From Owenweeksia sp963758205 (lineage in GTDB: Bacteria > Bacteroidota > Bacteroidia > Flavobacteriales > Schleiferiaceae), in NCBI GenBank assembly GCA_963758205.1, contig CAVWUM010000006.1, positions 558,001 through 622,000 on the forward strand: DNA of 64,000 nucleotides. Reading direction: 5' to 3'. Positions 1 to 9,600 of this stretch are shown in pieces. The translations under genes and the position numbers were made by a program. The notes beneath the pieces are model-generated. The model was not told the origin of the DNA. It worked only from the letters and a program-made list of their open reading frames with translations, and ran no database searches. The first letter of the stretch is position 1. Every line of letters starts with the position of its first letter.

Positions 1-685
1 GGGTATGAGTAGCCTGCACCACATCGCGCGCCTCTATCATATGGTCATCTTCAAAATGTAGCCTTACAAACTCTCCATTTTGCTCAAGTTTGGTTACCCT
101 GCTTTGCTCATAAATATGGCCGCCTTTATCGGCAAAGCTTTTGGCTAAACCTTTGGCAAAGGCATTGGCATCAATCACAGCCTGATTATTAATCATTATA
201 GCATCCTTGCACTTCACGGGTATATTTTCCAGCCCCGGGGAGTGTACGGTTTCTCCCAAATCAATCAATGCCTTACGCTCCCGGGTCAGAATTTCCAATT
301 GTTGCTCGTTAGTAGCATAGTAGTATCCCGGCACCTTTTTATAATCACAAATAAGGGCGTTGTCGGCAATCATTTTCTCAATACTGCTACGTGCTTCTTT
401 AGTGGCCTGCATTACAACGCTCGCGCGCCGCTCGGAAAGTTTTGAACTTATTTTATGATAAAATACATCCACCAATGAGGTAAGGTGGCCGGATGTATAA
501 CCGGTAACACCAGTACCAATTTTGTTGGCCTCTACAAGTATAACCCTACGGCCGGCCTGCTGTAACATATAAGCCGTAGTTACCCCGGTAATACCACCAC
601 CAATCACACATACATCAGCTCTCAGATTTTCAGATAGTGGTGGGTAAAAGGTTTGCTGCCTTTCAGATAACCATGCTGTTTTCAT
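1..685 (-). CDS. FAD-dependent oxidoreductase (DAO family), 3' end outside window
   Basis: The reading frame starts at an ATG on the minus strand (683-685) and runs open to the left edge, so about 228 N-terminal residues are visible and the C-terminus is missing. Near the N-terminus the translation shows a Rossmann FAD-binding signature (ADVCVIGGGITGVTTAYML), followed by VILVEAN, the usual acidic end of the second beta strand. A TSGH segment follows, as in glycine oxidase/DAO-type enzymes. The family oxidises amines or amino acids with FAD; substrate cannot be told from this half. Many Bacteroidota proteins of this type carry a C-terminal Rieske domain, but that part is not in the window. The gene is divergent from the DUF892 gene, with about 260 bp between them. 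Confidence 0.75.
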   Translation of the reverse strand, partial: MKTAWLSERQQTFYPPLSENLRADVCVIGGGITGVTTAYMLQQAGRRVILVEANKIGTGVTGYTSGHLTSLVDVFYHKISSKLSERRASVVMQATKEARSSIEKMIADNALICDYKKVPGYYYATNEQQLEILTRERKALIDLGETVHSPGLENIPVKCKDAIMINNQAVIDANAFAKGLAKSFADKGGHIYEQSRVTKLEQNGEFVRLHFEDDHMIEARDVVQATHT

Positions 686-949
686 AATTGTAAGTTTAAT
701 CTTTATTACCTAAGAAGACATGAACCCTAACTTTAGTTCACAACCACTACCTGCTTTTCGCAAATTATTTCTGCCCAGTATAAAAATGATATTCAAAACA
801 TTGGCTTTCAATACTCTTCAGGACCAAAAAATCCGGTCTTACTCCAAAAGAAAAACTTTTAACCCAAAAGATTTATTTGCATTTGCTACCCGAACCAAAA
901 TTATTTTTAGAAGGTTATTCTTTCAAATTAGTATTTTATTCCAACCAAC

Positions 950-1441
950 ATGAGTAAGTTAAAAACACTGGAAGACCTCTTCCACCATCATTTAAAGGAT
1001 TTACATAGTGCAGAGAGTCAATTGATAAAGGCACTGCCTAAAATGGAAAATGAAGCAGGTGATTCTAAGCTTAAAGAGGCATTCAGCAGCCACCTGGAAG
1101 AAACCAGGGAGCACCTTAATCGCCTTGAGGAAATAGCTGATGAACTTGATATAAACATTAAAGGTGATACCTGCCAGGCCATGAAAGGCCTGATAAGGGA
1201 GACTAAGGATTTTATTGACGAAGATGCTTCTGATGAAGTTCGGGATGCAGGGCTTATTGCCGATGCCCAGCGAGTAGAGCATTATGAAATTGCCGCCTAT
1301 GGAACCGTGGTGGAATGGGCAAGAGTTTTAGGAAAGGACCAAATAGCCGACAAGCTGCAGAAAACTCTTAACGAGGAGAAGGAAGCTGATAAAAAGCTGG
1401 TTAAACTGGCTACTTCCGCAGCAAACAGCAAGGCGGTGTAA
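950..1441 (+). CDS. DUF892 / YciE-YciF family ferritin-like protein
   Basis: This 163-residue protein has the N-terminal pattern of the DUF892 family: TLEDLFHHHLKDLHSAESQL, then repeated acidic/His positions (HLEETREHLNRLEE, AQRVEHYEIAAYGT, LNEEKEADKKL). These E/H pairs are the conserved di-metal ligands of a four-helix ferritin-like fold. Members are cytosolic and linked to general stress, osmotic or oxidative, but their reaction is not firmly known. The length is normal for the family. A small disordered protein gene follows about 100 bp downstream and then a strong hairpin terminator, so the two may share a transcript. The nearby Ku/LigD and KatG genes fit a stress-protection neighbourhood. 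Confidence 0.85.
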   Translation: MSKLKTLEDLFHHHLKDLHSAESQLIKALPKMENEAGDSKLKEAFSSHLEETREHLNRLEEIADELDINIKGDTCQAMKGLIRETKDFIDEDASDEVRDAGLIADAQRVEHYEIAAYGTVVEWARVLGKDQIADKLQKTLNEEKEADKKLVKLATSAANSKAV

Positions 1442-1543
1442 ATTTTTGGATGGTTGCAACGGTAGGCTATTACCACTTTTCTAGTGGGTAGAGCTTATGG
1501 CCAAAATCGCCAATATGTTTTATTAATTTAAATAATTCCAATC

Positions 1544-1717
1544 ATGAAAAGTCAAAGCGAATCTGAAAAAAGAGACCAGGGCAAAAGCCCATCTAATCAA
1601 AAAGGTAATGCCGCAAATCCTGACAGGGCCGAAAAACCAAGGCAGGATGGCGACAAAACCGAGCAACCACATGGTAATCGTACTTCGGACGCAAACCGAA
1701 GAGGTGCAGGAAGGTAA
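1544..1717 (+). CDS. Small hydrophilic, probably disordered protein (57 aa)
   Basis: A 57-codon frame begins MKSQSESEKRDQGKS and ends with RRGAGR. It is very rich in K, R, D, Q, N, S and G and has no hydrophobic core, so it is probably intrinsically disordered. It lies 102 bp after the DUF892 gene on the same strand and directly before a terminator, which supports expression with that gene. Short hydrophilic proteins of this sort often accompany stress genes in Bacteroidota; that link is inference. I recognise no domain. Confidence 0.5.
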   Translation: MKSQSESEKRDQGKSPSNQKGNAANPDRAEKPRQDGDKTEQPHGNRTSDANRRGAGR

Positions 1718-1750
1718 TGTTGATTGATTTTTTGGTTTGAGTTTAGGTTT

Positions 1751-1778
1751 AAACGGGGGCATTATGTCCCCGTTTTTT
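1751..1778 (+). terminator. Rho-independent terminator
   Basis: AAACGGGG pairs with CCCCGTTT around a 9-nt loop and is followed by a run of T on the plus strand. It closes the DUF892/small-protein unit. The T-run overlaps the stop codon of the convergent minus-strand gene. Confidence 0.8.
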
Positions 1779-2541
1779 ATTTCTCAAAAAGATACTTCCA
1801 ATATCGCTTAGGAACATGTTGCACATGGAGCTTCTTATTATTACGCTCTTTTATATTTACCGAATTGAAATACGCCTTCCATAGTTTTTGATAACTTACT
1901 TCATCATCATGAAGTAAGTTTCGTGAAAGTCGCGAGGCATCCAAATTTTCAAATGCGGGCAGAGTAATGAAGTTCATCTCCTCAAGATCATAGTACAAAC
2001 CGTATTTTCTGCGTACATCATAAATTATCCAAAGTTGATCGGCATATCTCTTTTTAAAATGGCTGCCAGTTAAGGGCAGTACATCAAAGTCAGGCTCAAT
2101 GGCTGCAAACCAAATGTCGTCTGCCAATCTCTGAAACCGTACAAAAGCATGCATCCTATGTACCTCCCGATTAATTTGCTTAACGATCTCCTTTACCTTA
2201 AGCACATCTGCATTTCTAAAGTCGGCTGTGGCAGAGCCTTTATCTTTTAAAGCCAGTTTCACTACCCGGTAAATAATCATTTCGCGATCATCCCTTTCGG
2301 AGAGAAAAACCTTGAGCAGGTTTCTGAATAAAGTCTTATCAATTAGCTTGATTTTAGCCGCTACCCTATCTGCCTTTTCTTTTATAGTAGTGATGTACTC
2401 GTGCTCGCCAAACATGCCGGGTTCAAACCGTGCGGCCGGGCAAATTTCAGAGGGGGCACGCTTTAATTCGTAAATCTCAAAAATTACGGTAAGCAGCCCC
2501 TCAAAGCTGCCATCATACACATAAGAGATTGAAATCATCAA
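1777..2541 (-). CDS. TIGR03915 family putative DNA repair protein (DUF4130)
   Basis: This 254-residue protein begins with the YDGSFEGLL signature typical of the TIGR03915/DUF4130 family. Its middle and C-terminal half carry the family pattern HRMHAFVRFQRLADD and IEPDFDVLPL, followed by RYADQLWIIYD. The family nearly always sits beside a radical SAM partner (TIGR03916), as here, where the start codon overlaps the partner's stop by 4 nt (ATGA). The exact reaction is not known; a role in DNA repair or modification is proposed from homology of the partner to DNA-binding helix-hairpin-helix proteins. The LigD-Ku genes lie just downstream of this pair's promoter region and support a repair context. 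Confidence 0.85.
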   Translation of the reverse strand: MMISISYVYDGSFEGLLTVIFEIYELKRAPSEICPAARFEPGMFGEHEYITTIKEKADRVAAKIKLIDKTLFRNLLKVFLSERDDREMIIYRVVKLALKDKGSATADFRNADVLKVKEIVKQINREVHRMHAFVRFQRLADDIWFAAIEPDFDVLPLTGSHFKKRYADQLWIIYDVRRKYGLYYDLEEMNFITLPAFENLDASRLSRNLLHDDEVSYQKLWKAYFNSVNIKERNNKKLHVQHVPKRYWKYLFEK

Positions 2542-3779
2542 AACAAACTCAACTGAGATACGTTTTTCTGCTGGCTTTGTGAGATGAGCTGAGTGCGGAG
2601 AATTTCCGGTTTCCAGTCCCGGCTGATTACCTTATGTTCTATTCCGGTAATAAAGTACCGGGCCCGCTTCCACACTATTCCAATCTTTTTAAGATGCTCT
2701 TCTCTTAATTTGCCAAACCTTCGGCTTTTTACAATCAATCCGGCCGATTTAACCCCAATCCCCGGAACGCGTAAAATCATATCGTAAGGATCGGTATTAA
2801 TGTTAACAGGAAAGAAATGTGGATTACGCAAAGCCCAGCCCACTTTAGGATCCAGTTCCAGATCAAGATTTGGCTGGGAGGCACTTACAATTTCATCCGC
2901 ATCAAAACCATAAAAACGCATAAGCCAATCGGCCTGATAAAGCCTGTGTTCCCGCTGTAGCGGAGGTTTAATAAGTGCCGGCAGGCGATTGTCATCACTC
3001 ACCGGTATATAACCCGAGTAGTAAACCCGCTTTAGTTTTTGATCATTATATAATGACTTACTAAGTTGCAGAATATGCTGATCCGTTTCCGGAGACGCCC
3101 CTACCACCAGCTGCGTACTCTGGCCACCAGGACTAAAGAGTGGCGTGGATTTTATCAGTCGCTTTTCTTCTTTATAACCGAAAATTTTGCCCTGCAAAAA
3201 ATTCATAGGATCATAAACCTCCTTATAGTTTTTTTCAGGGGCTATCTTTTTAAGGCTTACTTCGGAGGGAATTTCCAGGTTTACGCTAAGTCTGTCCGCG
3301 TATAGTCCTGCCTTTTCCAGCAAATCTTCGCTGGCCCCGGGTATGGCTTTTAAGTGGATATAGCCATTAAACTTGTGCTCAGTGCGTAGCTTTTGAGCAA
3401 TGCCCACCAGCCTCTCCATAGTAAAATCAGCATCCTTAAAAATGCCGCTGCTCAAAAACAGCCCTTCTATATAATTACGCCTATAAAAATTAATGGTAAG
3501 ATCCACCACCTCCTGCACCGTAAAAGCTGCTCGCTTTACGTCATTACTTCTGCGGCTAACGCAATAGGCGCAATCAAAAATGCAGTGGTTGGTAAGTAAA
3601 ATTTTTAATAAGGATACACACCGGCCATCTTCAGTATAACTATGGCAAATGCCCATACCGGTGGCATTACCCAAACCTTTATTAGTGTTTTTTCTTTTGC
3701 TTCCGCTGGAGGAACAACTTACATCATACTTGGCCGCATCAGCCAAAATCGTCAACTTCTCCCTTACCCTCTCATTCAT
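2538..3779 (-). CDS. Putative DNA modification/repair radical SAM protein (TIGR03916)
   Basis: The 413-residue protein has a radical SAM cluster motif CX3CX2C in NHCIFDCAYCVSRRSND, within the strongly conserved surroundings GICHSYTEDGRCVSLLKILLTN and NYIEGLFLSSGIF. Near residues 325-350 a helix-hairpin-helix DNA-binding motif is visible (ILRVPGIGVKSAGLIV). The N-terminus DVSCSSSGS is also typical of the family. The enzyme should bind a 4Fe-4S cluster and SAM in the cytosol and act on DNA, but its substrate is undetermined. It is translationally coupled to the TIGR03915 gene downstream. Length is normal and there is no sign of damage. Confidence 0.88.
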   Translation of the reverse strand: MNERVREKLTILADAAKYDVSCSSSGSKRKNTNKGLGNATGMGICHSYTEDGRCVSLLKILLTNHCIFDCAYCVSRRSNDVKRAAFTVQEVVDLTINFYRRNYIEGLFLSSGIFKDADFTMERLVGIAQKLRTEHKFNGYIHLKAIPGASEDLLEKAGLYADRLSVNLEIPSEVSLKKIAPEKNYKEVYDPMNFLQGKIFGYKEEKRLIKSTPLFSPGGQSTQLVVGASPETDQHILQLSKSLYNDQKLKRVYYSGYIPVSDDNRLPALIKPPLQREHRLYQADWLMRFYGFDADEIVSASQPNLDLELDPKVGWALRNPHFFPVNINTDPYDMILRVPGIGVKSAGLIVKSRRFGKLREEHLKKIGIVWKRARYFITGIEHKVISRDWKPEILRTQLISQSQQKNVSQLSLF

Positions 3780-3881
3780 TCTTCTTCATACAGTTTACCT
3801 GGCGAATGTACTAAGCATCGCAGCCAATAATTACCTCAAAAGTGGTTTATATTATCCCTAATGATGGTTGTTCGGTTTGCC

Positions 3882-6296
3882 TCAACTCAGCTTATCCAGT
3901 ACTTTTTCTATATCAATACCACGTCCAAGTACAGGGGTAAAAATATCTCCCTCCTGTAGGCGCTGCGGTATATTCTGGATGGTGAAATCCGTAGGGGATA
4001 ATCCCGGTTTAACCTCATTCCATTTTAATGGAGTGGAAACCGGGGCTCCTGGCCTTGGCCTTACACAATAAGGTGCAGCCAGCGTTTGTCCTCTGCGGTT
4101 TTGCAGATAATCAAGATATATTCTTCCATTCCGTTTTTTAAGGCTTCGCTCAAGTGTGGTTAGTTCAGGCAATTGCTGTTGTATAAGCTTACATATCAGC
4201 TGCATAAAATCCTTCACATCATCATATTCATATTGAGCACCAAGCGGTATGTATACATGAAGTCCGCTACTGCCAGACGTTTTGCAGTAAGATTCCACTC
4301 CTGATTTTTCTAAAATTTCTTTAGAAGCTCTGGCTACTTCTATTACCTCATCAAAGCTATTGCTATCCCCGGGATCGATATCTATAACAGCATAATCAGG
4401 TTTTTCCAAATGCTTTACCGTGCTGTTCCAGGGGTTAATTTCTATGCAGCCCAACTGAACCATATAAAGCAATGCCGCCTCATCCTGGCAAAGCAAATAA
4501 TCAATATCCTTATCGGCTGATTCGGAATAAATTTCTATAGTTTGAACCCAATGCGGCATAATTTCCCCGGCATCCTTATGATAAAAACCTTTTTTAGTAA
4601 TACCATTAGGATGACGGTGCATGTTTTGAGGCCTGTCTTTTAAGTAGGGTAAAATATAATCGGCCACCTTCAGGTAATAATCCATCAAGTCATACTTAGT
4701 AAAGCCTTCATCAGGCCAAAACACTTTATCAAGGTTACTTATGGGTACCTTTACTCCCCCAACCTCCAGTATATCATTGTCTTTACTTTTACCTGAAGTG
4801 TGTTTGGTAGGGATCACCTGCCTGTTAAGTGGGATAACATCCGCCTGTTTATCTATTCGTAACCCCTTAAATACGGCATGCCGCAACTTGCCATTTTTGG
4901 TTTTTTCGGAATATTTAACCTCAGCAACGAGGTTTGGCTGCAGCCAGTTCGGTTCCCTTCCCTTAAGGTTTATTTTATTTTTAAACGGACTCTTTTTACC
5001 TTGAAGGGGTTTCATTTTTTTATAAACGATGTGGCGCGTATCCTCATCAAACCCACTTCCACAACTACCTATGTAGTGGAGATCATCGCCCTTTTTTATG
5101 CCTAAGATTAACGAACCGAAATAGCTTTGCCTATCACTTTCGGTATATCCGCAAATCAATGCCTCAAGGCTTTCTGTTCCCTTAATTTTCAACCAGCTTT
5201 CGCTGCGATAACCCTGGTGATAAGTACTATCCTTCTTCTTGGCAATAATACCTTCAAGGCCTGTATTTAAAGCTTCTTCATAAAAGCTTTTGCCACCCTT
5301 AAGTATATGCTCACAATAGTGCACCTTTGATATACCCTCCAGTATCTCAGGCAACAAACTTTTTCTATCCTCCAGAGGAAGCTCCAACAGGCTATGGCCA
5401 TTGAGGTAAAGCAAGTCAAAAACGTAATACCGGAGGTCGCCACTCCCCTCTTTATAATTCTGCAGGCCTTGAAAATCAGGCAACTCACCATCCATCACCA
5501 CTATTTCCCCATCTAATACCATATCATTTTCCAGCTGTTTTAGTTTCTCCACTATTTCGCTGAACTTACTGTTATATGATATTCCATTGCGGCTATATAG
5601 TTGCACAGAACCTTTCATCACATTGCTGAGGGCACGGTAGCCATCCCATTTTATTTCATATAGCCACTCACTGCCTGCCGGCACTTTTTCTGCACGCGTG
5701 GCCAGCATGGGTTTCAGCATATCTGTAAGCTTTATTACCCTGGCCTTATCGTCTTTTAATCTGGTGCTGGCAGATAGTGGTGCAAAGTTTTCGGCATCAT
5801 AGTTCAGATCAGTTGCAAAACGATCTTTCTTTTTAATTAAAAGCCATTGATTGTTTTTATCACCACCCCCGGTATGCACAAGGGCAAATTCCCCTTTTAG
5901 CTTTTCACCCTCAAGCATAATTTTCAGATTACCATCCTCCAGTCCCTTTTCGGGATTTTGGTCTGTTACTGAGGCATAAGTGCCGGTATCCCATACCCAC
6001 ATCTGGCCTGCGCCATAGTTACCCTTGGGTATGGTGCCTTCAAACTTCAAGTATTTTAAAGGATGATCTTCGGTTTGGATAGCAAGCCTTTTATCCTTAG
6101 GGTTTAGAGATGGCCCTTTGGGCACAGCCCAGCTTTTTAAAACCCCATCCATTTCAAGGCGCAAATCATAATGCAAACTTGAGGCATCATGTCTTTGTAT
6201 GGTGAAGCGCAACCTTTTTCCTGCCTTTTCCTTATTGCCTTTGGGCTCGGGAGTAGATTTAAAATCACGCTTGCTATTATACTCCTTTAAGGACAT
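3882..6296 (-). CDS. ligD: DNA ligase D: phosphoesterase, ligase and polymerase domains
   Basis: This 804-residue protein has the domain order phosphoesterase (about 25-175), ATP-dependent ligase (about 190-490) and primase-type polymerase (about 508-800), as in Pseudomonas LigD rather than the mycobacterial order. Phosphoesterase residues H36, H42, D44, R46, H78 and Y82 match the known catalytic set in spacing. The ligase nucleophile is K216 in YEIKWDGYRA. The polymerase metal pair is D639 and D641 in AVIDIDPGD, with SGLHVYIPL further on. It repairs double-strand breaks by non-homologous end joining, remodelling and sealing ends held by Ku. Ku lies immediately upstream, with one base between its stop and this start, so the two are one operon. 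Confidence 0.97.
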   Translation of the reverse strand: MSLKEYNSKRDFKSTPEPKGNKEKAGKRLRFTIQRHDASSLHYDLRLEMDGVLKSWAVPKGPSLNPKDKRLAIQTEDHPLKYLKFEGTIPKGNYGAGQMWVWDTGTYASVTDQNPEKGLEDGNLKIMLEGEKLKGEFALVHTGGGDKNNQWLLIKKKDRFATDLNYDAENFAPLSASTRLKDDKARVIKLTDMLKPMLATRAEKVPAGSEWLYEIKWDGYRALSNVMKGSVQLYSRNGISYNSKFSEIVEKLKQLENDMVLDGEIVVMDGELPDFQGLQNYKEGSGDLRYYVFDLLYLNGHSLLELPLEDRKSLLPEILEGISKVHYCEHILKGGKSFYEEALNTGLEGIIAKKKDSTYHQGYRSESWLKIKGTESLEALICGYTESDRQSYFGSLILGIKKGDDLHYIGSCGSGFDEDTRHIVYKKMKPLQGKKSPFKNKINLKGREPNWLQPNLVAEVKYSEKTKNGKLRHAVFKGLRIDKQADVIPLNRQVIPTKHTSGKSKDNDILEVGGVKVPISNLDKVFWPDEGFTKYDLMDYYLKVADYILPYLKDRPQNMHRHPNGITKKGFYHKDAGEIMPHWVQTIEIYSESADKDIDYLLCQDEAALLYMVQLGCIEINPWNSTVKHLEKPDYAVIDIDPGDSNSFDEVIEVARASKEILEKSGVESYCKTSGSSGLHVYIPLGAQYEYDDVKDFMQLICKLIQQQLPELTTLERSLKKRNGRIYLDYLQNRRGQTLAAPYCVRPRPGAPVSTPLKWNEVKPGLSPTDFTIQNIPQRLQEGDIFTPVLGRGIDIEKVLDKLS

Positions 6297-6297
6297 T

Positions 6298-7071
6298 TTA
6301 ACCTGCTTTTTTCTTTTTAGCTTTCAGGCTCGCTTTTAGCTTTTCCATCAGATCATTGGGAGCGGTGGTTTCCGCTTCATATTTTTTTACTTTGGGCTTC
6401 TTACCGCTCTTTTTAGCCTTTATAATCTTCATGAGCTGATTATTATACACATCCTTGTATTTGCTCAAATCAAAGTCTTCTGTGTATTGCTTAATGAGTG
6501 ATAGGGCCATCTCCTTTTCTTTTTTGTTAACCTTGGTTTCGGGCAGTTTCAGGTCTTTAAAATCCCTTATTTCATCAGCAAAACGTATAATATGCAGAAC
6601 GATTACTTCTTTATAAACACCAACCAGGCTCAGGTTTTCTTTTTGGCGCATCACAAATGTGGCCAGTCCCAGTTTGTTGCTTTCCTTTAAGGCATCGCGC
6701 AAAAGGTTGTATGATTTTGCGGCATCTTTTTGTGGCTCCAGGTAATAAGGCTTTTTAAACAACATGTCCTCCACCTGCGGCTCTTCCACAAAAGCTTCAA
6801 TCTCTATAGTTTTGCTTTTCTTCATATTAGCCTGCTCAAAATCCTCATCTGTAAGTACAGTGTACTCATCATCTTCTTTATAGCCCTTCACAATATCCTT
6901 CCACTCCACTTCCTTACCTGTTTTTTCATTCACTCGTTTATATCGTATTCGTGAGTGGTCACTACTATCCAGCATGTCAAGATCAACTCTTCGATCTTCA
7001 GATGCCGAATACATTTTTACCGGTATGGTAACCAATCCAAAACTTAAGGAGCCATTCCAGATGGAGCGCAT
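6298..7071 (-). CDS. ku: Ku protein, NHEJ DNA end-binding
   Basis: The 257-residue protein starts MRSIWNGSLSFGLVTIPVKMY, the classic N-terminus of bacterial Ku, and continues with the Ku core (RIRYKRVNEKTGKEV, DIVKGYKEDDEY, KPYYLEP). The C-terminal tail is lysine-rich (KKSGKKPKVKK, LKAKKKKAG), as expected for the DNA-threading and LigD-recruiting tail. It forms a homodimeric ring on broken DNA ends. It is the first gene of a two-gene operon with ligD. Length is within the usual 250-300 residues. Confidence 0.97.
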   Translation of the reverse strand: MRSIWNGSLSFGLVTIPVKMYSASEDRRVDLDMLDSSDHSRIRYKRVNEKTGKEVEWKDIVKGYKEDDEYTVLTDEDFEQANMKKSKTIEIEAFVEEPQVEDMLFKKPYYLEPQKDAAKSYNLLRDALKESNKLGLATFVMRQKENLSLVGVYKEVIVLHIIRFADEIRDFKDLKLPETKVNKKEKEMALSLIKQYTEDFDLSKYKDVYNNQLMKIIKAKKSGKKPKVKKYEAETTAPNDLMEKLKASLKAKKKKAG

Positions 7072-7183
7072 TATAAAGTATTTTGAAAGAGAACGATGGC
7101 TGGTAAAAATGGTTCGGATATTTTATCTCATAAGAAGGTGAGGTAATCTCCAATAATTAAATTCTTGATTTAAGGTGGTAAAC

Positions 7184-7210
7184 AAAAAAAGCGACCCGTT
7201 TCCGGGTCGC
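7184..7210 (-). terminator. Rho-independent terminator of katG
   Basis: Read on the minus strand, GCGACCCG and CGGGTCGC form an 8-bp stem around a GAAA-type loop, followed by seven T. It lies 30 nt after the katG stop codon. Confidence 0.9.
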
Positions 7211-7239
7211 TTTCTACAATCAACAGTTCAAAATATAAC

Positions 7240-9495
7240 CTACTTCAAATCAAACCTATCGGCATTCATCACTTTGTCCCAGGCCTTTACAAAGTCTTTC
7301 ACAAACTTTTCACTGGCGTCTTCAGTAGCATAAACCTCTGCCAGCGCACGTAACTCTGAGTTAGAACCAAATATCAGATCCACTCTGCAGCCTTTCCACT
7401 TTACCTCACCTGTTTTGCGATCACAGCCTTCAAAGTGCATCTGGTCTTCTCCGGTGGCCTTCCATGTAGTGTTCATATCCAACAGGTTTTTAAAGAAATC
7501 ATTGGTCAACGTTCCTTTTTTGCCTGTAAAAATTCCACAATCCGAATTATCATAATTGATACCTATGGCGCGCATACCGCCCATCAGCACGGTAAGCTCC
7601 GGAGCAGTAAGCGTCATCAGTTGCGCACGGTCAATAAGCATTTGCTCGGCTGAGGCATTTACATTCTTCTGCTTTCTGTAATAGTTTCTAAAACCATCGG
7701 CATAAGGCTCCAGTATGCGGAATGCTTCAACATCGGTTTGCTCCTGTGTAGCATCTGTACGTCCGGGGGTAAAAGGCACATTTACTTCATGCCCCGCATC
7801 TTTAGCGGCCTTTTCCACTGCGGCACATCCGCCAAGCACAATCAGGTCGGCCATAGAAACTTTTTTGTTCCCACTCTGTGCACCATTAAAATCTTTTTGG
7901 ATGGACTCCAGTTTACCGAGCACCTTGCTAAGCTGTTCAGGTTTATTTACCTCCCAGTTCTTTTGTGGTTCAAGCCTGATGCGGGCTCCGTTGGCTCCAC
8001 CTCTCTTATCAGAATTGCGATAGGTTGATGCAGATGCCCAGGCCGTTTCCACCAGTTCTGACACAGAAAGGCCTGAATCCAGAATTTTATCCTTTAAGGT
8101 AGCTATGTCCTGGTTGCCAATCACCTCATGATCCAAGGCCGGAACAGGATCCTGCCAGATCAATTCCTCACTCGGCACCTCGGGACCCAAGTAGCGGGCT
8201 ATTGGCCCCATATCTCTATGCGTAAGCTTATACCAGGCCCGTGCAAAGGCATCTTCAAATTCCTCCGGATTCTCATAAAACCTTCTCGAAATCTTTTCAT
8301 ACTCCGGATCCATTCTAAGAGAAAGATCGGTAGTAAGCATAAAGGGGTCATTTTTTTTATGGGGATCATGCGCATCAGGAATAGTACCTGCGCCCGCTCC
8401 GTTTTTAGGCTTATACTGGTGAGCGCCTGCCGGGCTTTTAGTCAACTCCCACTCATATTCAAACAGATGTTTAAAAAAGTCGTGGCTCCATTTTGCCGGG
8501 GTTGTTGTCCAGGCACCTTCCAGCCCGCTGGTAATAGTGTTGCCAGAATGGCCGCTACCAAAGGAATTCTTCCAACCCATGCCCATTTCGGCTATATCCG
8601 CACCAGCAGGCTCAGCACCTACATATTCATTTGGATCGGCTGCTCCATGGGTTTTGCCAAAAGTGTGTCCACCGGCAATCAGCGCCACCGTTTCCTCATC
8701 ATTCATGGCCATACGGCCAAAGGTTTCGCGGATATGGTGTGCGGCTTCCACAGGATCAGGGTTGCCGTTCGGTCCTTCGGGATTTACATAGATCAATCCC
8801 ATGTGCGAGGCACCAAGTGGATTCTCCAGTTCATCACCGGCATGGCGTTCTTTATTGCCCAGCCATTCACCTTCTGATCCCCAGTAAATATCATCTTCAG
8901 GTTCCCAAATGTCTTCGCGGCCACCGCCAAATCCAAAGGTTTTAAAACCCATAGACTCCAGCGCGCAGTTTCCTGCGAGGATCATCAAATCTGCCCACGA
9001 AAGTTTTTTACCATACTTCTGCTTGATAGGCCAAAGTAGCAGGCGTGCTTTGTCAAGGTTAGCATTATCGGGCCAGCTGTTTAGTGGAGCAAAGCGTTGC
9101 GAGCCAGAGCCTCCCCCACCACGGCCATCGGCAATACGGTAGGTACCGGCACTGTGCCAGGCCATGCGTATAAAAAACGGACCGTAATGCCCGTAGTCTG
9201 CCGGCCACCAATCCTGAGAATCCGTCATCAAATCATATAAATCCTGTTTTACATCTTTAAGATCAAGGCTTTTGAATTCTTTGGCGTAGTCAAAGTCCTT
9301 TTCCATAGGGTTGGAGAGGCGCGAGTGCTGATGTAGTATTTTAAGGTTAAGGGCATTCGGCCACCAATCGCGGTTAGTGGTTCCGCCACCAGCCGTTTGG
9401 TTTAGTTCGCCACCCATAAAGGGGCATTTTCTTTCCGATTCATTGGTATCCCATACAGGGCTGCCGGTGGCTGTGTTCCTATTGTTATCGTCCAT
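7240..9495 (-). CDS. katG: Catalase-peroxidase KatG
   Basis: This 751-residue haem enzyme removes hydrogen peroxide by catalase and peroxidase reactions in the cytosol. The distal triad is R110, W113 and H114 in RMAWHSAGTY, and the proximal haem ligand is H277 in AGGHTFGKTHGA. W113, Y236 (GLIYVNPEGP) and M262 (RMAMND) occupy the positions of the Trp-Tyr-Met cross-link needed for catalase activity. The C-terminal half is the usual inactive duplicated peroxidase domain. Length is normal. It is a single-gene unit with its own terminator, and an ATAG-N7-CTAT element about 115 bp upstream suggests peroxide control of the OxyR type. Confidence 0.98.
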   Translation of the reverse strand: MDDNNRNTATGSPVWDTNESERKCPFMGGELNQTAGGGTTNRDWWPNALNLKILHQHSRLSNPMEKDFDYAKEFKSLDLKDVKQDLYDLMTDSQDWWPADYGHYGPFFIRMAWHSAGTYRIADGRGGGGSGSQRFAPLNSWPDNANLDKARLLLWPIKQKYGKKLSWADLMILAGNCALESMGFKTFGFGGGREDIWEPEDDIYWGSEGEWLGNKERHAGDELENPLGASHMGLIYVNPEGPNGNPDPVEAAHHIRETFGRMAMNDEETVALIAGGHTFGKTHGAADPNEYVGAEPAGADIAEMGMGWKNSFGSGHSGNTITSGLEGAWTTTPAKWSHDFFKHLFEYEWELTKSPAGAHQYKPKNGAGAGTIPDAHDPHKKNDPFMLTTDLSLRMDPEYEKISRRFYENPEEFEDAFARAWYKLTHRDMGPIARYLGPEVPSEELIWQDPVPALDHEVIGNQDIATLKDKILDSGLSVSELVETAWASASTYRNSDKRGGANGARIRLEPQKNWEVNKPEQLSKVLGKLESIQKDFNGAQSGNKKVSMADLIVLGGCAAVEKAAKDAGHEVNVPFTPGRTDATQEQTDVEAFRILEPYADGFRNYYRKQKNVNASAEQMLIDRAQLMTLTAPELTVLMGGMRAIGINYDNSDCGIFTGKKGTLTNDFFKNLLDMNTTWKATGEDQMHFEGCDRKTGEVKWKGCRVDLIFGSNSELRALAEVYATEDASEKFVKDFVKAWDKVMNADRFDLK

Positions 9496-9600
9496 AATTT
9501 TAGTTAGATTTTAAATTAAGTGGTTTTGAATTCTGATTTTGCGCTCCCTAAAATAGGAATTTATGTACCCGCCCGCGGGTTGAGCACCATCATATATTCC

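Noticed and set aside
720..953. 77-residue frame in front of the DUF892 gene
   Set aside because: It has no recognisable domain, is rich in K/R/F as AT-rich intergenic DNA tends to be, and its end overlaps the DUF892 start by chance; the region should hold two divergent promoters.
8128..8877. 249-residue plus-strand frame inside katG
   Set aside because: It is antisense to a fully conserved enzyme, and its composition follows from katG codons.
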